DNA from: Cryptomeria japonica
Lineage: Eukaryota > Streptophyta > Pinopsida > Cupressales > Cupressaceae
Assembly (NCBI RefSeq): GCF_030272615.1
Contig: NC_081414.1
Coordinates: forward strand, 821,061,896 to 821,125,895
Direction: 5' to 3'
DNA length: 64,000 bases
Under the pieces are notes generated by a model. It worked only from the letters and a program-made list of their open reading frames with translations. It made no database searches and was not told the origin of the DNA. Shown here piece after piece: positions 1 through 11,552 of the stretch; position 1 is the first letter of the stretch; each line of letters begins with the position of its first letter. The translations under genes were made by a program, and so were the position numbers.

Positions 1-611
1 AAAGGCCTTTAGCTTGCTGGAATCTTATGAACAATTTTATCAAACTTAGCCACAAAATCTCTCATGGACTTAGGAATTTCCTTCTTTAACTAGGCTAATT
101 GGGCTAGAAGAGAATGTTCATCTTCGACTAATTTGAACCTAGCCTCGAACCTAGTTTTAAGATCTTGCCAAATAGTAATTACACCATTTGGTAAAGATAA
201 AACCAATCTGTTGCCACCTCATCTCACAACCACATCTTCATGCTGAACAAATAGAACACCACAAGCAACATCAAATGCATTCAAATGCTCACCTAATGAG
301 ACCTTTCCATCACCACTGAATCTAGGAAAATGATCTCTCACTCCTTTGGGCAAAGGATTAAGATTTGCACCAAGTGCAAGTGATCCTAGAGTAGGGCCCC
401 AAGGATTATTGACAGCCATGGGTAGAATGATATTTAAAGGTGTAGGGTTGATTACACTAGGGAAAGAAACACGATGTAATGTTAGGGCCTGATAGGTAGG
501 AGATACAAGGGATACAAAAGAGGGAGTTGGAGGTCTACTCTTGGCTCTTCTTCTAGGTGTAAAGGAGGTTAAGAAGTTGAAGTCTTGAAGTTCCTGAAAA
601 AATAGAATCAA
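1..611 (-). pseudogene. Ty3/gypsy Gag, N-terminal part, broken (element H)
   Basis: Reads leftward from an ATG near 611 and leaves the window at 1. The frame has a proline-rich leader, then a stretch with GVRDHFPRFSGDG, the landmark where the capsid-like Gag domain of plant Ty3/gypsy elements starts. A stop at 219 interrupts it. The same frame then resumes with VITIWQDLKTRFEARF and SMRDFVAKFDKIVHKI, the I..W..L...F and helix pattern of that family. Two more stops follow, near 95 and near 10. Gag would form the particle that packages element RNA. A Tat/Athila-like primer site and a probable LTR lie upstream (737-1493), so this looks like the 5' end of an element whose pol lies beyond the left edge. 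The family call is fairly firm; the exact lineage is inference. Confidence 0.7.
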
Positions 612-736
612 TCACCCCTTCACACCTCTATGACCTCGTATATCTTCTCAAATCCAGCCTATTTATGATGCAATACTCACTTCAAATAGACAACCTTACT
701 TATCTTATGATTCAACCTCCTGTCTTATGATCCGAC

Positions 737-755
737 TCCCCAACATAGTCACCAA
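737..755 (-). other. Primer binding site of element H (Tat/Athila-like)
   Basis: On the minus strand this reads TGGTGACTATGTTGGGGAG, close to the TGGCGACTCxxCTGGGGA site used by Tat/Ogre-type Ty3/gypsy elements. It sits 5 nt inside the probable LTR end at 761 and 126 nt before the Gag start. The match is from memory of the family and has several mismatches. Confidence 0.5.
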
Positions 756-760
756 AAATT

Positions 761-1493
761 TGTTGGTTAACAGATTTATCCTTTCTTATGACAAATGACT
801 CATGTATGCCCTTAGTTTTGCAAAAGACAAATAGAACCAATAGTTGGGTAATCCAATGAATAGTTTACCCTCTTCATAAGGGTGCAACTTCTCATATGAT
901 ATTCAATGAATTTTCAAATATACACAAATACTAACTTCACTTTAAACCAGAAAGAGAGGAAAGGCATTTCACACTCATCAATCAACACCACATGAATGCT
1001 AAGAAGATAAATGTTTAATATGTAAACCCATATATTTACAATCAGAATAACTTCACTTCTCAAAATTTTTAATTAAAGAAACAATAAAATCATGGATTCT
1101 AATTGAGTCTCTCTCATGTCTCACAGGACAAGGGGAATCAAAACATCCACACAAAGTTAATGAAAGGATTACTTATCAGATTCATTCACAGACATATGAA
1201 AAGTGGATAATCAAAGAAGCAACAAATTCTACAAAAATAGATATATCCCAATAGAGAATCTTCTTTCTGCATTCAAATACACAGATTTGAAAGTTACTGA
1301 AAATGTGTAATTTTATTCACTAATAAAATTCTTCATTGAAAATCCACAATATCTAAAATAAAGTTTGCCAATTTTTCTCAAAATTTCTTAGACTTTTTTT
1401 AAGTCTTTTTTCATAAATATATAGCTAAACTTCTCACCCTAACCACTCAGTAACTATAGAGTTACACCACTCTACCCAAGGGTAAGTTGAACA
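761..1493 (-). repeat. Probable 5' LTR of element H
   Basis: The plus-strand ends are TGTTGG...TTGAACA, giving matching TGTT/AACA termini of about 730 bp directly before the gypsy-like primer site. It is A/T-rich and noncoding, with no usable ORF. The partner LTR would be off the left edge, so no direct comparison or target duplication can be shown; the candidate duplication on this side is AATTG at 1494-1498. It could instead be the 3' untranslated part of the unknown ORF that ends at 1513. Confidence 0.45.
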
Positions 1494-1512
1494 AATTGTT
1501 TTAAAAACTAAC

Positions 1513-1946
1513 TTATAGAACCATTTCTTGTCTAAACACAACAAAAAGTGAAGAAAACATGGGAACAATTATACAATTCATGGTGAACGGGTGATAAGTT
1601 TGATCTTTCTTCCACTCTGTGAATGCCTCCATGAATTGTTGGATGAAAGGTTCAATTGGAATGCCTACATGTAAAATTCGTTGTTAAAAAACTTTTTTAT
1701 CACGTCACACCTATTTTACTTTATCCACATGATTGTTCAAATGATCTATGCATAAAAATAATAAGGATTCAATTTTGGAAATGGTGGAGAAATCTTTCTT
1801 GGTGACCACCGTTGTACTCCTAACCATATTAATTTGCACTTCAAAAGATTTGCTTATGGTGTCAACAGTGTCAACAGTGTGTCCATCCTCCTTCATATAT
1901 TTCACCCCTATGTATTTCAGATCATTAAGCATGTTTTGCACCAATT
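1513..1946 (-). pseudogene. Unknown ORF of element Z, C-terminal piece
   Basis: Third and last piece of the long unknown ORF of element Z, cut from piece 2 by element B. The minus strand reads VQNMLNDLKYIGVKYMKEDG and on to a stop at 1711. After a frameshift the coding character returns as HVGIPIEPFIQQFMEAFTEW and continues past TYHPFTMNC to RQEMVL, with a stop at 1513-1515. The upstream side shares TSD CAATT with the 15867-15871 copy, which shows the pieces were once contiguous. I recognise no domain. The mix of amphipathic helices and a hydrophobic tail (CIIVPMFSSLFVVF) could be a membrane-associated segment, but that is only a reading of composition. The probable LTR of H begins 19 nt beyond the stop. 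Confidence 0.55.
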
Positions 1947-2860
1947 TGTTGGAATCCAAGAACAGTGAGTGGGGGGTGAATTAGTGTTCTACCAAAATGA
2001 TCAATTTTAACCTTATTAAAACATGCATTCACCAACCAATAAACTGGTACATATAAGATCAAATGAAGTAAATCAATTAATAAGACAATCACACAAATGA
2101 ATACGATAACACAAATAATTATACGTGGAAAACCTCAAAGAGGAAAAACCACGATGGGATTTGTGACCCACAATATCAATCCACTAGCCATATGAAGACA
2201 TATTACAAAATATGGGGGCCTGCACATGTAGGAAGGCTTACAGCCTAGAGCACACTACTCAACACAAAAGGAGTCTCACTGACTACACAAAAATCTAGAC
2301 TACAATCTGGAAGAGAGAATGAATTGCAAAGATAGCATCTCCTATGCTTGAGTACAGTTCCGGTTAAGCTCTGACTGTTCTGGTTCCGAAACCCTAAACC
2401 CTTACCAAAATAACCTCTTACATAATCAACATTCCTCGCATTACAATTGTCTCTCTCTCACTCACATTATAATTCATCATTACAATCATATCCCAAAATG
2501 ATCTAATCAACTAACCTATATACCCTTACAATCCTTCATGCCTTATGTCGCCTTACATGGATAATTACAAAGTGAATATACATGTCGGCTCAATTACATA
2601 TATACATAAATATCAAAATCAATTGCTGATTGCTAGATCTCCCAAATGATTTCAACCTCCAATACCTATAACCTGATGAAGTCATGTCGGCTTGCAATCC
2701 CTGTACCCATATAATTCCTCCTATCGATGAAGATACCTGCCGTTGCTGGTGCCGGTGAAGTGTCTGCCAATGAAAAACCAATCCAAGATATGAAAACTGG
2801 AACATGTTGCCATCAATGAAAACATATTGAAACCAATCAAATGAGTGTCAATTTCCAACA
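1947..2860 (-). repeat. 3' LTR of element B
   Basis: Begins TGTTGGAATCC and ends TTTCCAACA on the plus strand. It matches 15092-15866 along its length, including the G-run box near 1968-1980 and the hairpin-like block at 2124-2173. It is about 140 bp longer than its partner because the right copy lacks most of 2580-2695. That deletion is on the right copy if this one is ancestral; a third copy would be needed to decide. Confidence 0.85.
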
Positions 2861-2874
2861 ATATCCCCCTTTAT
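2861..2874 (-). other. Polypurine tract of element B
   Basis: Plus strand ATATCCCCCTTTAT, directly inside the LTR end at 2860, so purine-rich on the element's strand. This is where plus-strand DNA synthesis would start. The same kind of tract follows the LTRs of A1, A2, C, C' and F. Confidence 0.8.
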
Positions 2875-3165
2875 CATTGATGGCAACACTCATGTGAAAA
2901 AAGATAATGGTTTCCATCTGCCGGTTTCACCCTTAGACTGCTCCCCCTGAGCTGAATATCCATCTATTATCATGATCTAAATAAAATACTCCATACCTCA
3001 CAATGTCAAGAATATATTTTCACCTATACCTCCCCCTTTGACATCAATGCCAAAAAATATACCAAAAACCGGGATGAAGAATGAACGATTGTACAAAGAA
3101 CATCCCAAAACACATTACCGGAGCTGAATATATTTGAAAATTTTCAAATAGGCTTTCTCCAAAAG

Positions 3166-4207
3166 TTATAGATAGGTATCCCAACCTGATTTGAGTGTTC
3201 CAAAAATAGATACAAGTCCATTAAGCATATGGGCATATGACTCTTTATCCTTAAGTTCTATCGGTGTGAGCCTACCAACCATATCAATACACTCCTTCTT
3301 ATGCACACTTAATGAGTCCAACTGAGGACTCACCAATCCTTTGAGACCTCTAGCTCTTCTGATAATTTTATCTTTTTCCCTTTCAAGAGCTGAAACTTGA
3401 GCTTCCAATACCAAAATTTCTCCATCAATAGATGGAGTCAAAGAATTTTATCCATCAAAAGAATTGACTATACCTACAATCTTCTCCCGAGTATCTTTAA
3501 TCCTTTTATCTAAATCTGTTGTAAGTAAACCTATGTTACAACATACTCTATAAATATTAGTGCATTTCCTTAAGGTATTATCAATCAAATTCAACTTATC
3601 ACTAATCTCCTTCTTCTCCAACTCAATCATCTAATCAAATGTTTCTTTCTTGGCTTGTGTAAACCTCTCTAGTGCTTGTCGGTTTGATATCTACTGTAAA
3701 GATTGAAATTCCTTAGAAATGTGCTCTTTGATTACTTTAAGTTTGTTGGATGGGCTTGCTCCTTTGTCAAATTGGCACTCTGGGACAAGTCTATGCAAAA
3801 TTGGGATAGACTAATCAATAACTCCTTTGTTTATATATCCTTCCTTCATCATCTTCTGTGCAACCATCATCATGAGCTCAGTAGAAATCATCTTGGTTAA
3901 GCTTTTCTATTCTACTTGTGAGGTGTCAATTGACAACAATGATGTGCTCAATACCGGTTCCCTGTCGGATTTGTCTTTCTTCTCCTCTGATAGTTTATTA
4001 ACTTTTATAACTTCCTGTTTTGCATCGGTGGCTTTGCCACTTGGTGTAGTATCAATTATTGTCGGTTCCTCCTTATGAACTATGATCTCAACCTATACAT
4101 TCTGATCCAGAGGACTAATGTCCTCAACTTTTGCAACCTGTACACTCTCTCAATCTGCCGGTATCTCAAAAGTTTCCGGTATCACCTCTGTGTCTTGTAC
4201 ATTAGAT
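3166..4207 (-). pseudogene. Element B unknown ORF, C-terminal part
   Basis: Downstream continuation, beyond the A1 insertion, of the B ORF at 11553-13629. Two open stretches are in register: 3630-3448 (ELEKKEISDKLNLIDNTLRK) and 3441-3166 (VLEAQVSALEREKDKIIRRA). Both are rich in Leu, Glu, Lys and Asp and look like coiled coils. Farther upstream, 4207-3900 reads as an acidic segment with TIIDTTPSGKATDAKQEV, carrying a few stops. No enzyme motif is visible. The ORF lies between Gag and the polypurine tract, the position of the env-like ORF in Sireviruses, which also has a coiled-coil end. That parallel is inference; the sequence itself does not identify the family. Confidence 0.5.
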
Positions 4208-4212
4208 TCTAC

Positions 4213-5661
4213 TGATGAATAATAATGAATAGTAAGTACTCAAAAGATACTGAGAGGGGGGGGGTGAATTAGTATAGATAAAAACTTCCTTAAACCACTT
4301 TGACTGCAAAGACTGAACTCACTGGTAAACAGAATCACTGATCTAATATAGGGCACTACCGGTAACACTTAGATCTTCACCACAGCTAACATCTCCTTTC
4401 CACTTCACCCATATGCATAAACAAGTAATACATTAGAAACATAAAGACCATTGGATCAGCATGTATTACCACTTAATAGAAAATACTAATCATCACATGA
4501 AAATGCATCACACGTGACACACAAATTTTTCACGTGGAAATCCAACTGGGAAAAACCACGGTGGGGATGGAAACCCACAAGTTGTTCTTTGAACTCTTTT
4601 GAAGTCCACTTTGTTAGGAGCCTAGTTCGGTTAAGGACTTTACAATAGGTTCTGCTAGGAACTGATCCTACTAGGGATCACTCGGTTAAGGGATGACTAA
4701 ATACTCAGTTAAAATTTAGAACCCTGTTAAAGGTCACCTCGCAAGAGGATTTGAAGAACTCATTGATTTGAGTCACCGTGTTAAAGGATTTACACAAAGC
4801 TTGTTAAAGCTACCTAGTTAAGGGATTTTCCAACTGCTGAAATGGTTAGAAGTCAACAGGTAATACACTAATCTAATAACAACACTCCATGCCAAGGCAA
4901 ATCCACTTTAGTTCCTTTTCTTCTGCAATCACACTCTATAGGTATCAACACACTTCTCCATTTTGGCAAGAATCAAGTATCTCTTCACTTGGATACACAC
5001 ATAACATTTGCCAACAACTTAATAATGCAAATCATCATTGACCTTATAGGAAAAAGATAGGTTGGTAGCATAAACCCTAAACCCTAAACATTTAGGTTAT
5101 CAATATAGTCGATCCAATCTTGATCGTTCAATCAAATTGCATTGAATAAAATAGTCTTGAACAGATCTCAAAACATTCTCTATCATTTGTTCTTTGTCGC
5201 TTCTAGAAGTTGATAACCCATCACACATTCTCCACCATTTATTGAGACTTCGCACATTCTCGAGGTAGATAGGATCAATCTTCTTCATGCAAGATCCTCA
5301 AGGAGATCCTTCACGCGCACAAGGTTGACATGGCAACATGATCTGAACTCCATTTCAATGCAAACCCATCACAGGATGTCATCGGTCAAATCACATAGAA
5401 TTGAAATGCATCAACCATAAACCCTGAAGCTGAGACTACCAATGGTAGTCATACCAAATGAAACCAGGATGAAAAAATTCCCATATACCGGTTCTCATTC
5501 CAACATACCGCTTTACTTTTTCACATATATTGGTTCACAACATCATACCAGTTCTCTTGCCAGTTTGCTTACTTCAATACACCGGTTCATACTTCAACAT
5601 ATTGACATCAATGACAACATACAATATCATCATGTCATCAAGCTTTGCACATATGCCAACA
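4213..5661 (-). repeat. 3' LTR of A1
   Basis: Plus strand starts TGATGAATAATAATG and ends ATATGCCAACA. Contains a G-run box at about 4255-4268, the GTGG-TTTTT-CCC block at 4531-4580, a series of GTTAAGG-type repeats over 4610-4840, and a telomere-like run of CCCTAAA at 5073-5090. The polypurine tract follows (plus strand ATCTCCCCCTTT at 5662). Confidence 0.93.
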
Positions 5662-6003
5662 ATCTCCCCCTTTGGAATTGATTGCAATATTCAAAGATAT
5701 CTCTCCGCTTCACATATTCTCCTTAATATTGCAAATATCTTCTCTGCTTCACATCTTCTCCCCCTATGACAACAATGTCAAAGTGGAGACATAGACATCC
5801 ATGTTCCACTATGCTGCTCCCCTAGAGAAGTAGCATCCTTCAACACACCAATCCTGAAAAAGATTTGACAATGCAATACCTGACTGATGTGGAGCACATA
5901 CCTTTAGTTCACCTCTTGAAGGGGCATCACCCCTAATTTATCTCTTAAATAGGTAAATGTAGCCTTTAGTAGAGGCTTGGTGAATATGTTTGCTAATTGC
6001 TCC

Positions 6004-7385
6004 TTACTGAAAAACATATTCCAATACAACCTCTTTGTTCTGAACTTTCTCCCTCAAGAAATGATACTTGAGCTCGAAGTGCTTGGTTCTAGCATGCAAA
6101 ACCAGATTCTTGGAAATATTAATTGCACTTGTATTGTCACAAAAGATACACACTAGTTTAGATATAGGGACTTTTAAACCACTTAGTCCATGCTTCATCC
6201 AAATTGTCTGAGTGCAGTTCATAAATGCTGCTACATATTTTGCTTCTGCTGTAGACTGAGAAATATAGCTCTGCTTCTTACTCATCCATGATACTAGTCT
6301 ACCACCAAGAAAGAATGCACCACCGATTGTGCTCTTTTGGTCGTCCACATTACTAGCCCAATTGACATCTATAAACACTTTGAGGTTGAAATCATTACTA
6401 TAAGGATACCACAATCCATAGTCTATAGTTCCCTTCAGATATCTAAGAATCCGCATGACTGCTACCAAGTGGGATTCTCTTGGACTTTTCAAGAAATGTG
6501 CAACAATGCCCACTACATGTGCAATGTCCAGTCTATTGTGTACTGCATAGTGCAACTTACCAATCATTGATTGGTATTCCTTCTCATTCACCAACACTGA
6601 GTCATATTCTTTTGACAATTTACAACCGGTCACTATCGGTGTACCAGCCGGTTTGCTCTCTTCCATGCTAAAGGTCTTCAACACCTCCTTGACATACTTA
6701 GACTGAGTGATAAAGATACCATCTTTCATTTGTTGTATCTGTAGTCCAATGAAGAGCTTAATCTCTCCGATTAGTGACATCTCAAATTCCTTCTTCATCT
6801 CATCTACAAATGCATGGCTCATCTTGTCATCTCCACCAAAAATTATGTCATCTTGACAGATACTTCATAGATCAGAATTTGATCTCGTTCTGACTTCAAA
6901 TAAATATTGCCATCTTCACTTGTTCTTTTAAATCTAATCTTCACAAGATGGGAGTGTAAACGTTCATACCATGCTCTAGGTGCTTGCTTTAATCCATACA
7001 AGGCTTTATGTAGCCTACACATAATATCATTGTCTTCTAATAGGGCAAACCCATCTAGTTGCTCTATATACACTTCCTCTTCAAGTATTCCATTCAGGAA
7101 TGTAGATTTTACATCCATCTGATACACTTTGAATCCCTTGAAGGCTGCATATGCAAGAAGCATTCGTACTCCTTCCAATCTAGCTACTGGAGCAAATGTT
7201 TCTCCATAGTCTTCTCCTTCTTCTTGAGCATATCTTGTACACACTAGTCTAGCTTTGTTTTTGACAATTGTGCTATCTTCATTCAGCTTGTTTCTAAAAA
7301 CCCATTTGGTGCCAATAACATTTTATGCTTAGGTATGGGTACCAAAGACCATGTACCATTCTTTTCTATCTGGTCAAGTTCTTCT
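6004..7385 (-). pseudogene. A1 reverse transcriptase and RNase H
   Basis: RT copies element RNA to DNA and RNase H removes the RNA strand. The RT palm shows QMDVKSTFLNG (first catalytic Asp present), then [15 protein letters not shown] at about 7000. At the second active-site motif, normally FVDD, two extra bases directly before GATGAC shift the frame, so the frame ends in KMT at 6843 and resumes at 6822 with the connection domain. RNase H shows DVNWASNVDDQKST, where family A2 has DVDW, then CDNTSAINISKN. The C-terminus is also shifted after 6004, where a normal copy reads on to FTKPLP. RT and RNase H are about the normal length for copia, but the protein cannot be made in one piece. Confidence 0.9.
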
Positions 7386-7768
7386 TCCATAGACTTGGTC
7401 TAGTCTACATCTTTATGTGCCTCTTTAAATGTTTTAGGCTCAAATTCAGAGATCATGCAAGAGTTTTCTCTTACCTTTCTTCTTGTGATAATTCCTGCAT
7501 CCTTATCTCCTATGATCTACTTTGGATCATGATTAAGCTTTACATACCCAAGAATGATCTTAATAGATTCCTCTTGCTTTTCTTCTTCATCCTCATCTTC
7601 ATCAACATCAGCATCTACTACTGTAGGAGCACTATTACTGGTACTTGGTTGTTTTGCAACCTATTCCCAGAAGGTTACAAGTGGTTCATCTACCACTTTT
7701 TGACTATCGGTTTCCTTAGGTTTCTCAGAGGTTTCATCAACTATAACATTGATACTTTCAACAATTCT

Positions 7769-8644
7769 CTAAGTCCTAATGTTGAAACACTTGAGAGATT
7801 TGCTCTTGGTGGAATATCCTAGGAATATTCCCTCATCAGATTTTGGATCAAACTTGCTCTGGTGTTCACTCCTCTTGATATAACACTTGCTAGAAAACAC
7901 TCTAAAGTAGCTTACTATAGAAGTCTTACCGGTCCAATACTCATAAGGTGTTTTATCCTTACCTTTCTTGATGAGTACCCAGTTCATAGTGTAGACTATA
8001 GTGCTCACCGCTTCTCTCCAAAAGGTGTGAGCAACCTTTCCTTGAATCAGCATTGTTCTAGTTGCTTCAACTATAGTTCGTTTGTTCCTTTCTGCTAGGC
8101 CATTCTGTTGTGGAGTTCGGGGGGTAGACAATTGCCTCTTGATGCCATCTTCTTCACAATACTTATTGAACTCACTAGAAGTGAACTCACCTCCTTGGTC
8201 AGTTCTAAGGCATTTGATTCTCTTACCACTTTCTTTTTCAACCAATGCTCTGAAGGCTTTGAACTTTCCAAAAGCTTCAGACTTCTCTTTCAAGAATGTG
8301 ACCCACATCATTCTTGAGCAATCATCAGTAAGTATCATAAAGTACCTACCTCCTTGAACACTCCTAGTTTTCATAGGACCACAGAAATTAGTATGCACAA
8401 GATCAAGTAAATTTTCTGTTGTGAAAGATTTACCTTTGAAGGTTGATGAAGACATTTTCCCCAGTTGACATTCTCTACACAAAGGTTTCTCTGGTTTGTC
8501 CAGCACAAACAGTCCTCTAACTGCCTTGATCTTACTAGCCTTCACAATATTATCAAAATTTACATGGCAAAGTCTCCTATTGCATATCCAACTGTCATCA
8601 AACTTAGCCATCAGACATTGACTTATATTTGCATTTAAATACAA
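7769..8644 (-). pseudogene. A1 integrase
   Basis: Open for 291 codons. It covers the zinc-binding N-terminus (CHVNF, then CRECQLGK), the DDE core and the GKTPYEYW / SDEGIFLGYS region that marks copia integrases. Integrase joins element DNA ends to the host chromosome. Core motifs read LVHTNFCGP, RTDQGGEF and QQNGLAERN: the second Asp and the Glu are present, but the first catalytic Asp of HTDxCGP is Asn. The N-terminal zinc motif also reads WICNRRLCH where A2 has WIWHRRLC, so one His ligand is missing. Both changes would abolish activity if the family assignments of these residues hold. Confidence 0.88.
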
Positions 8645-8659
8645 TAGGTTACCTTTGTT

Positions 8660-9010
8660 CTACATACCGATGGCCATTAGTTCACCACTCTTTCCTTTTA
8701 TTTTGCACACTCCATCTTTGAATTCCAGAGTGAGTCCATTATCATTCAGTTGAGCAACACTGAGAAAGTTATGCCTGAGACCTTCTACCCAATACACATT
8801 ATCAACATTGCTTTTTCCATTTAGAGAGATGGACCCTCTTCCTTTTACCATACAAGGTGCATCATTACCAAATCGGACTACACCTCCACCATATTCTTCT
8901 AAAGACTGAAACTTTCTCCGGTCACCAGTCATGTGGTGAGAACAACCACTGTCAAAAATCCATTCATTAGAATTATAAAAATGGGAGACAAGAGCCTTCT
9001 TGTCCAACAC
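8660..9010 (-). pseudogene. A1 aspartic protease
   Basis: Contains IFDSGCSHHMTGDRRKF, the active-site loop of copia proteases (Asp-Ser-Gly), followed by VRFGNDAPCMVKGRGSI and the HNFLSVAQL segment. It would cleave the Gag-Pol precursor. The catalytic Asp is present. The frame closes with a stop at 8660 before the integrase, where A2 reads straight through, so this is a broken part of one polyprotein. Confidence 0.85.
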
Positions 9011-9873
9011 ATCTTCCTTGACAGCTACAAATACTATGTCTTCACTTTCTTCATCTTCGGATTCATCATTAGTGACACTTTTATCAATTGCAACAAGACA
9101 GTTTCTCCTATTTCCTCCTTTGAACTACTTGAACCTCTCTGGTTTGTCCTTATTATCACCATTAGGACAGTTAACAACAATGTGTCCAATCCTATTGCAA
9201 GAAAAGCATTTCAAAGGGAGATTACCTCTATATTTACCAGTTTCCTTAGGAAGTCTCTTGGCCATAAGAGCTTCAAATTCCGTCAGGATCTCCTCATCAT
9301 CCATATATCTTATTTGTCTAGGTTCACAACTGGTACTAACTTCTTTTCCCTTTATAGCTGGTGCAATAGATGCTTTAAAGGTTGAATCAGTCTTCTAAAC
9401 ACTACCATCATAACTGTTTAGCTCATAAGCAGTCAACCTAGCAATGATAGAATCAAGGGACACCTTTGTTTTGTCAATAGATCTCAACTCCTGAATAGCG
9501 GCAACCCTTATTTCATAGACCGGTAATAAGGTTCTCAAAACTTTCCTCTAAGGCTTTCTTCCTTAGCCTGCTTCACATGCTCATCACTGCCATAGATAGA
9601 CTCCAGAGTATCCCATACATCTTTGGGGTTTTCTTTTTCCTAAACATCAATAAACTCAACATTAGATAGGTTGTTGATAAGAGCTTCCATTACTTGCCCA
9701 TTCTCTTGGATTTCTCTTCTTTGATCATCAATGAGAGTACTGGTAGGGACAACATAAGTATTCTCAACATAGCTCCAGCATTGAGCACCCATGCTTTTAA
9801 TGTATATCTTCATTCTGTCCTTCCATATCTTAAAGTTGTCTCTATTAAACTTAGGACCTTCCCTCTTCATCAT
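9011..9873 (-). pseudogene. A1 Gag with zinc knuckle
   Basis: Starts at 9873 with an N-terminus (PKFNRDNFKIWKDRMKIYIK) typical of plant copia Gag of the UBN2 type. The frame stops at 9640 with TAG where A2 has CAG. It continues in pieces to a CCHC knuckle, CFSCNRIGHIVVNCP, at about 9180-9225, then an acidic spacer with SEDEESED leading into the protease. Gag packages element RNA, and the knuckle binds it. The A2 copy at 37517-38119 is open over the N-terminal 200 codons and confirms the register. Confidence 0.85.
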
Positions 9874-9930
9874 TAGAATAGGATCTTTTCCTCAAGTGGT
9901 TAAGCTTACAACAAAGAGCACCTGGAGGAT

Positions 9931-9942
9931 GCTCTAAAACCA
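9931..9942 (-). other. A1 primer binding site
   Basis: Plus strand GCTCTAAAACCA; the intact family form in A2 is GCTCTGATACCA, the complement of TGGTATCAGAGC that pairs with initiator Met-tRNA. Two mismatches here. It lies 2 nt inside the 5' LTR (starts 9945). Confidence 0.85.
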
Positions 9943-9944
9943 AT

Positions 9945-11427
9945 TGATGAATAATGATTAATAGTAAGTACTCAACAGATACTAAGAGGGCGGGTGAATT
10001 AGTATAGACAAAAACTTCCTTAAACCACTTTGACTACAAAGACTGGACTCACTAGTAAACAAAATCACCAATCTAAGATAGGGCACTACCAGTAAGACAC
10101 AATGAGACTGTGAAACACATAAACTGGTAACACTTAAATCTTCACCACACCTAACATCTCTTTTCCACTTCACCCATATGAATAAATAAGTAATACATCA
10201 GAAACATAAAGACCATTGGATCAACATGCATTACCACTTAACAAAAAATACTAATCATCACATGAAAACACATCACACATGACACACATATTTTTCACAT
10301 GGAAACCCAATTGGGAAAAACCATGGTGGGGATGAATACCCACACTTTATTCTTTGAACTCTTCTGATGTCCGCTCTGTTAGGAGCGTAATCTGGTTAAG
10401 GACTTTACAATTGATTCTGCTAGGAACCGATCCTGCTAGGGATCACCCGGTTAAGGGATGGCTAAATACCCGGTTAAAGGTTAGAACCCTATTAAAGGTT
10501 ACCTCACAAGAGGATTTGAAGAACTCATTGATTTGAGTCACCCTGTTAAAGGATTTACACAAAGCCTGTTAAAGCTACCTGGTTAATGGATTTTCCAACT
10601 GCTGAAATGGTTAGAAGTCAACAGGTAATACACTGATCTGATAACAACACTTAATGCCATTGCAGATCCACTTTAGATCTTTTTCTTCTGCAATCACACT
10701 CTATAGGTATCAACACACTTCTCCGGTCTGGCAAGAATCAAGTATCTCTTTACTTGGATACACACATAACATTTGCCAACAACTTCATAATGCAAATCAT
10801 CATTGACCTTATAGGAAATAGATAGGTTGGTAGCATAAACCCTAAACCCTAAATATTTAGGTTATATATACAGTCGGTCCAATCCTGATCATTCAATCAC
10901 ATTGCATTGAATAAAATAGTCTTGAACAGATCTCAAGACGTTCTCCATCATTCATTCTTTGCCACTTTTGGAAGCTGATAACCCATCACACATTCTCCAC
11001 CATTTACTAAGACTTTGCACATTCCAGAGGTAGATAGGATCAATCTTCTTCATTCAATATCCTCAAGGATATCCTTCACGCGCACAAGGCTGATGTGGAA
11101 ACATGATCTGATCTCCATTTCAATGCAAACCCATCACAGGATGTTGTCGGTCGAATCACATAAACTTGAAATGCATTAACCAGAAACCCTGAAGCTGAGA
11201 CTACCAACCAGTAGTCATACCAAATGAAACCCCAATACAAAACTTCCTAAATATCGGTTCTCATTCCAACATACTGCTTCACTTTTTCACATATACCAGT
11301 TCACAACATCATACCGGTTCTCTTGCCAGTTTGCTTACTTCAATATACCGGTTCATACTTAAGCATATTAACATCAATGACAACATACAATATCATCATG
11401 TTATCAAGCTATGCATATATGCCAACA
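9945..11427 (-). repeat. 5' LTR of A1
   Basis: Partner of 4213-5661 with the same TGATGAATAATG start and GCCAACA end. The G-run box here has a C inside the run (about 9987-9992). The hairpin-like block is near 10295-10345. The two LTRs differ at many scattered positions, so the insertion is not recent. Confidence 0.93.
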
Positions 11428-11552
11428 TCTACCAGGGGCTATGTATCCAATATCTTAATATCCTTCAAAATTATAGATGAGGTACCCAACATACCTTTAC
11501 CGTTCCCTTCAATCGGATTGTCTGTAGTGTCAGTTTTAGCCTTCGGTGAAGT

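Larger units (their letters stand above)
4213..11427 (-). mobile_element. Copia element A1, full length, decayed
   Basis: Perfect 5-bp duplication TCTAC at 4208-4212 and 11428-11432. LTRs are 4213-5661 and 9945-11427, with TG...CA ends. Gene order on the minus strand is Gag, protease, integrase, RT, RNase H, which is the Ty1/copia order. All genes carry stops or frameshifts, so it cannot move on its own. A2 (32268-39698) belongs to the same family and makes a good comparison copy. The target is the unknown ORF of element B. Confidence 0.95.

Noticed and set aside
2590-2805. Minus-strand frame in the 3' LTR of B
   Set aside because: Wholly inside an LTR, and its segment is missing from the partner LTR.
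5073-5095. Telomere-like CCCTAAACCCTAAA in family A and E LTRs
   Set aside because: Only about two units, and at the same LTR position in each copy; it is part of the LTR and not a telomere remnant.
7325-7822. Plus-strand 165-codon frame rich in Phe, Leu and Ile, looking like a membrane protein
   Set aside because: Antisense of the A1 integrase-RT linker; a similar antisense frame appears over A2.
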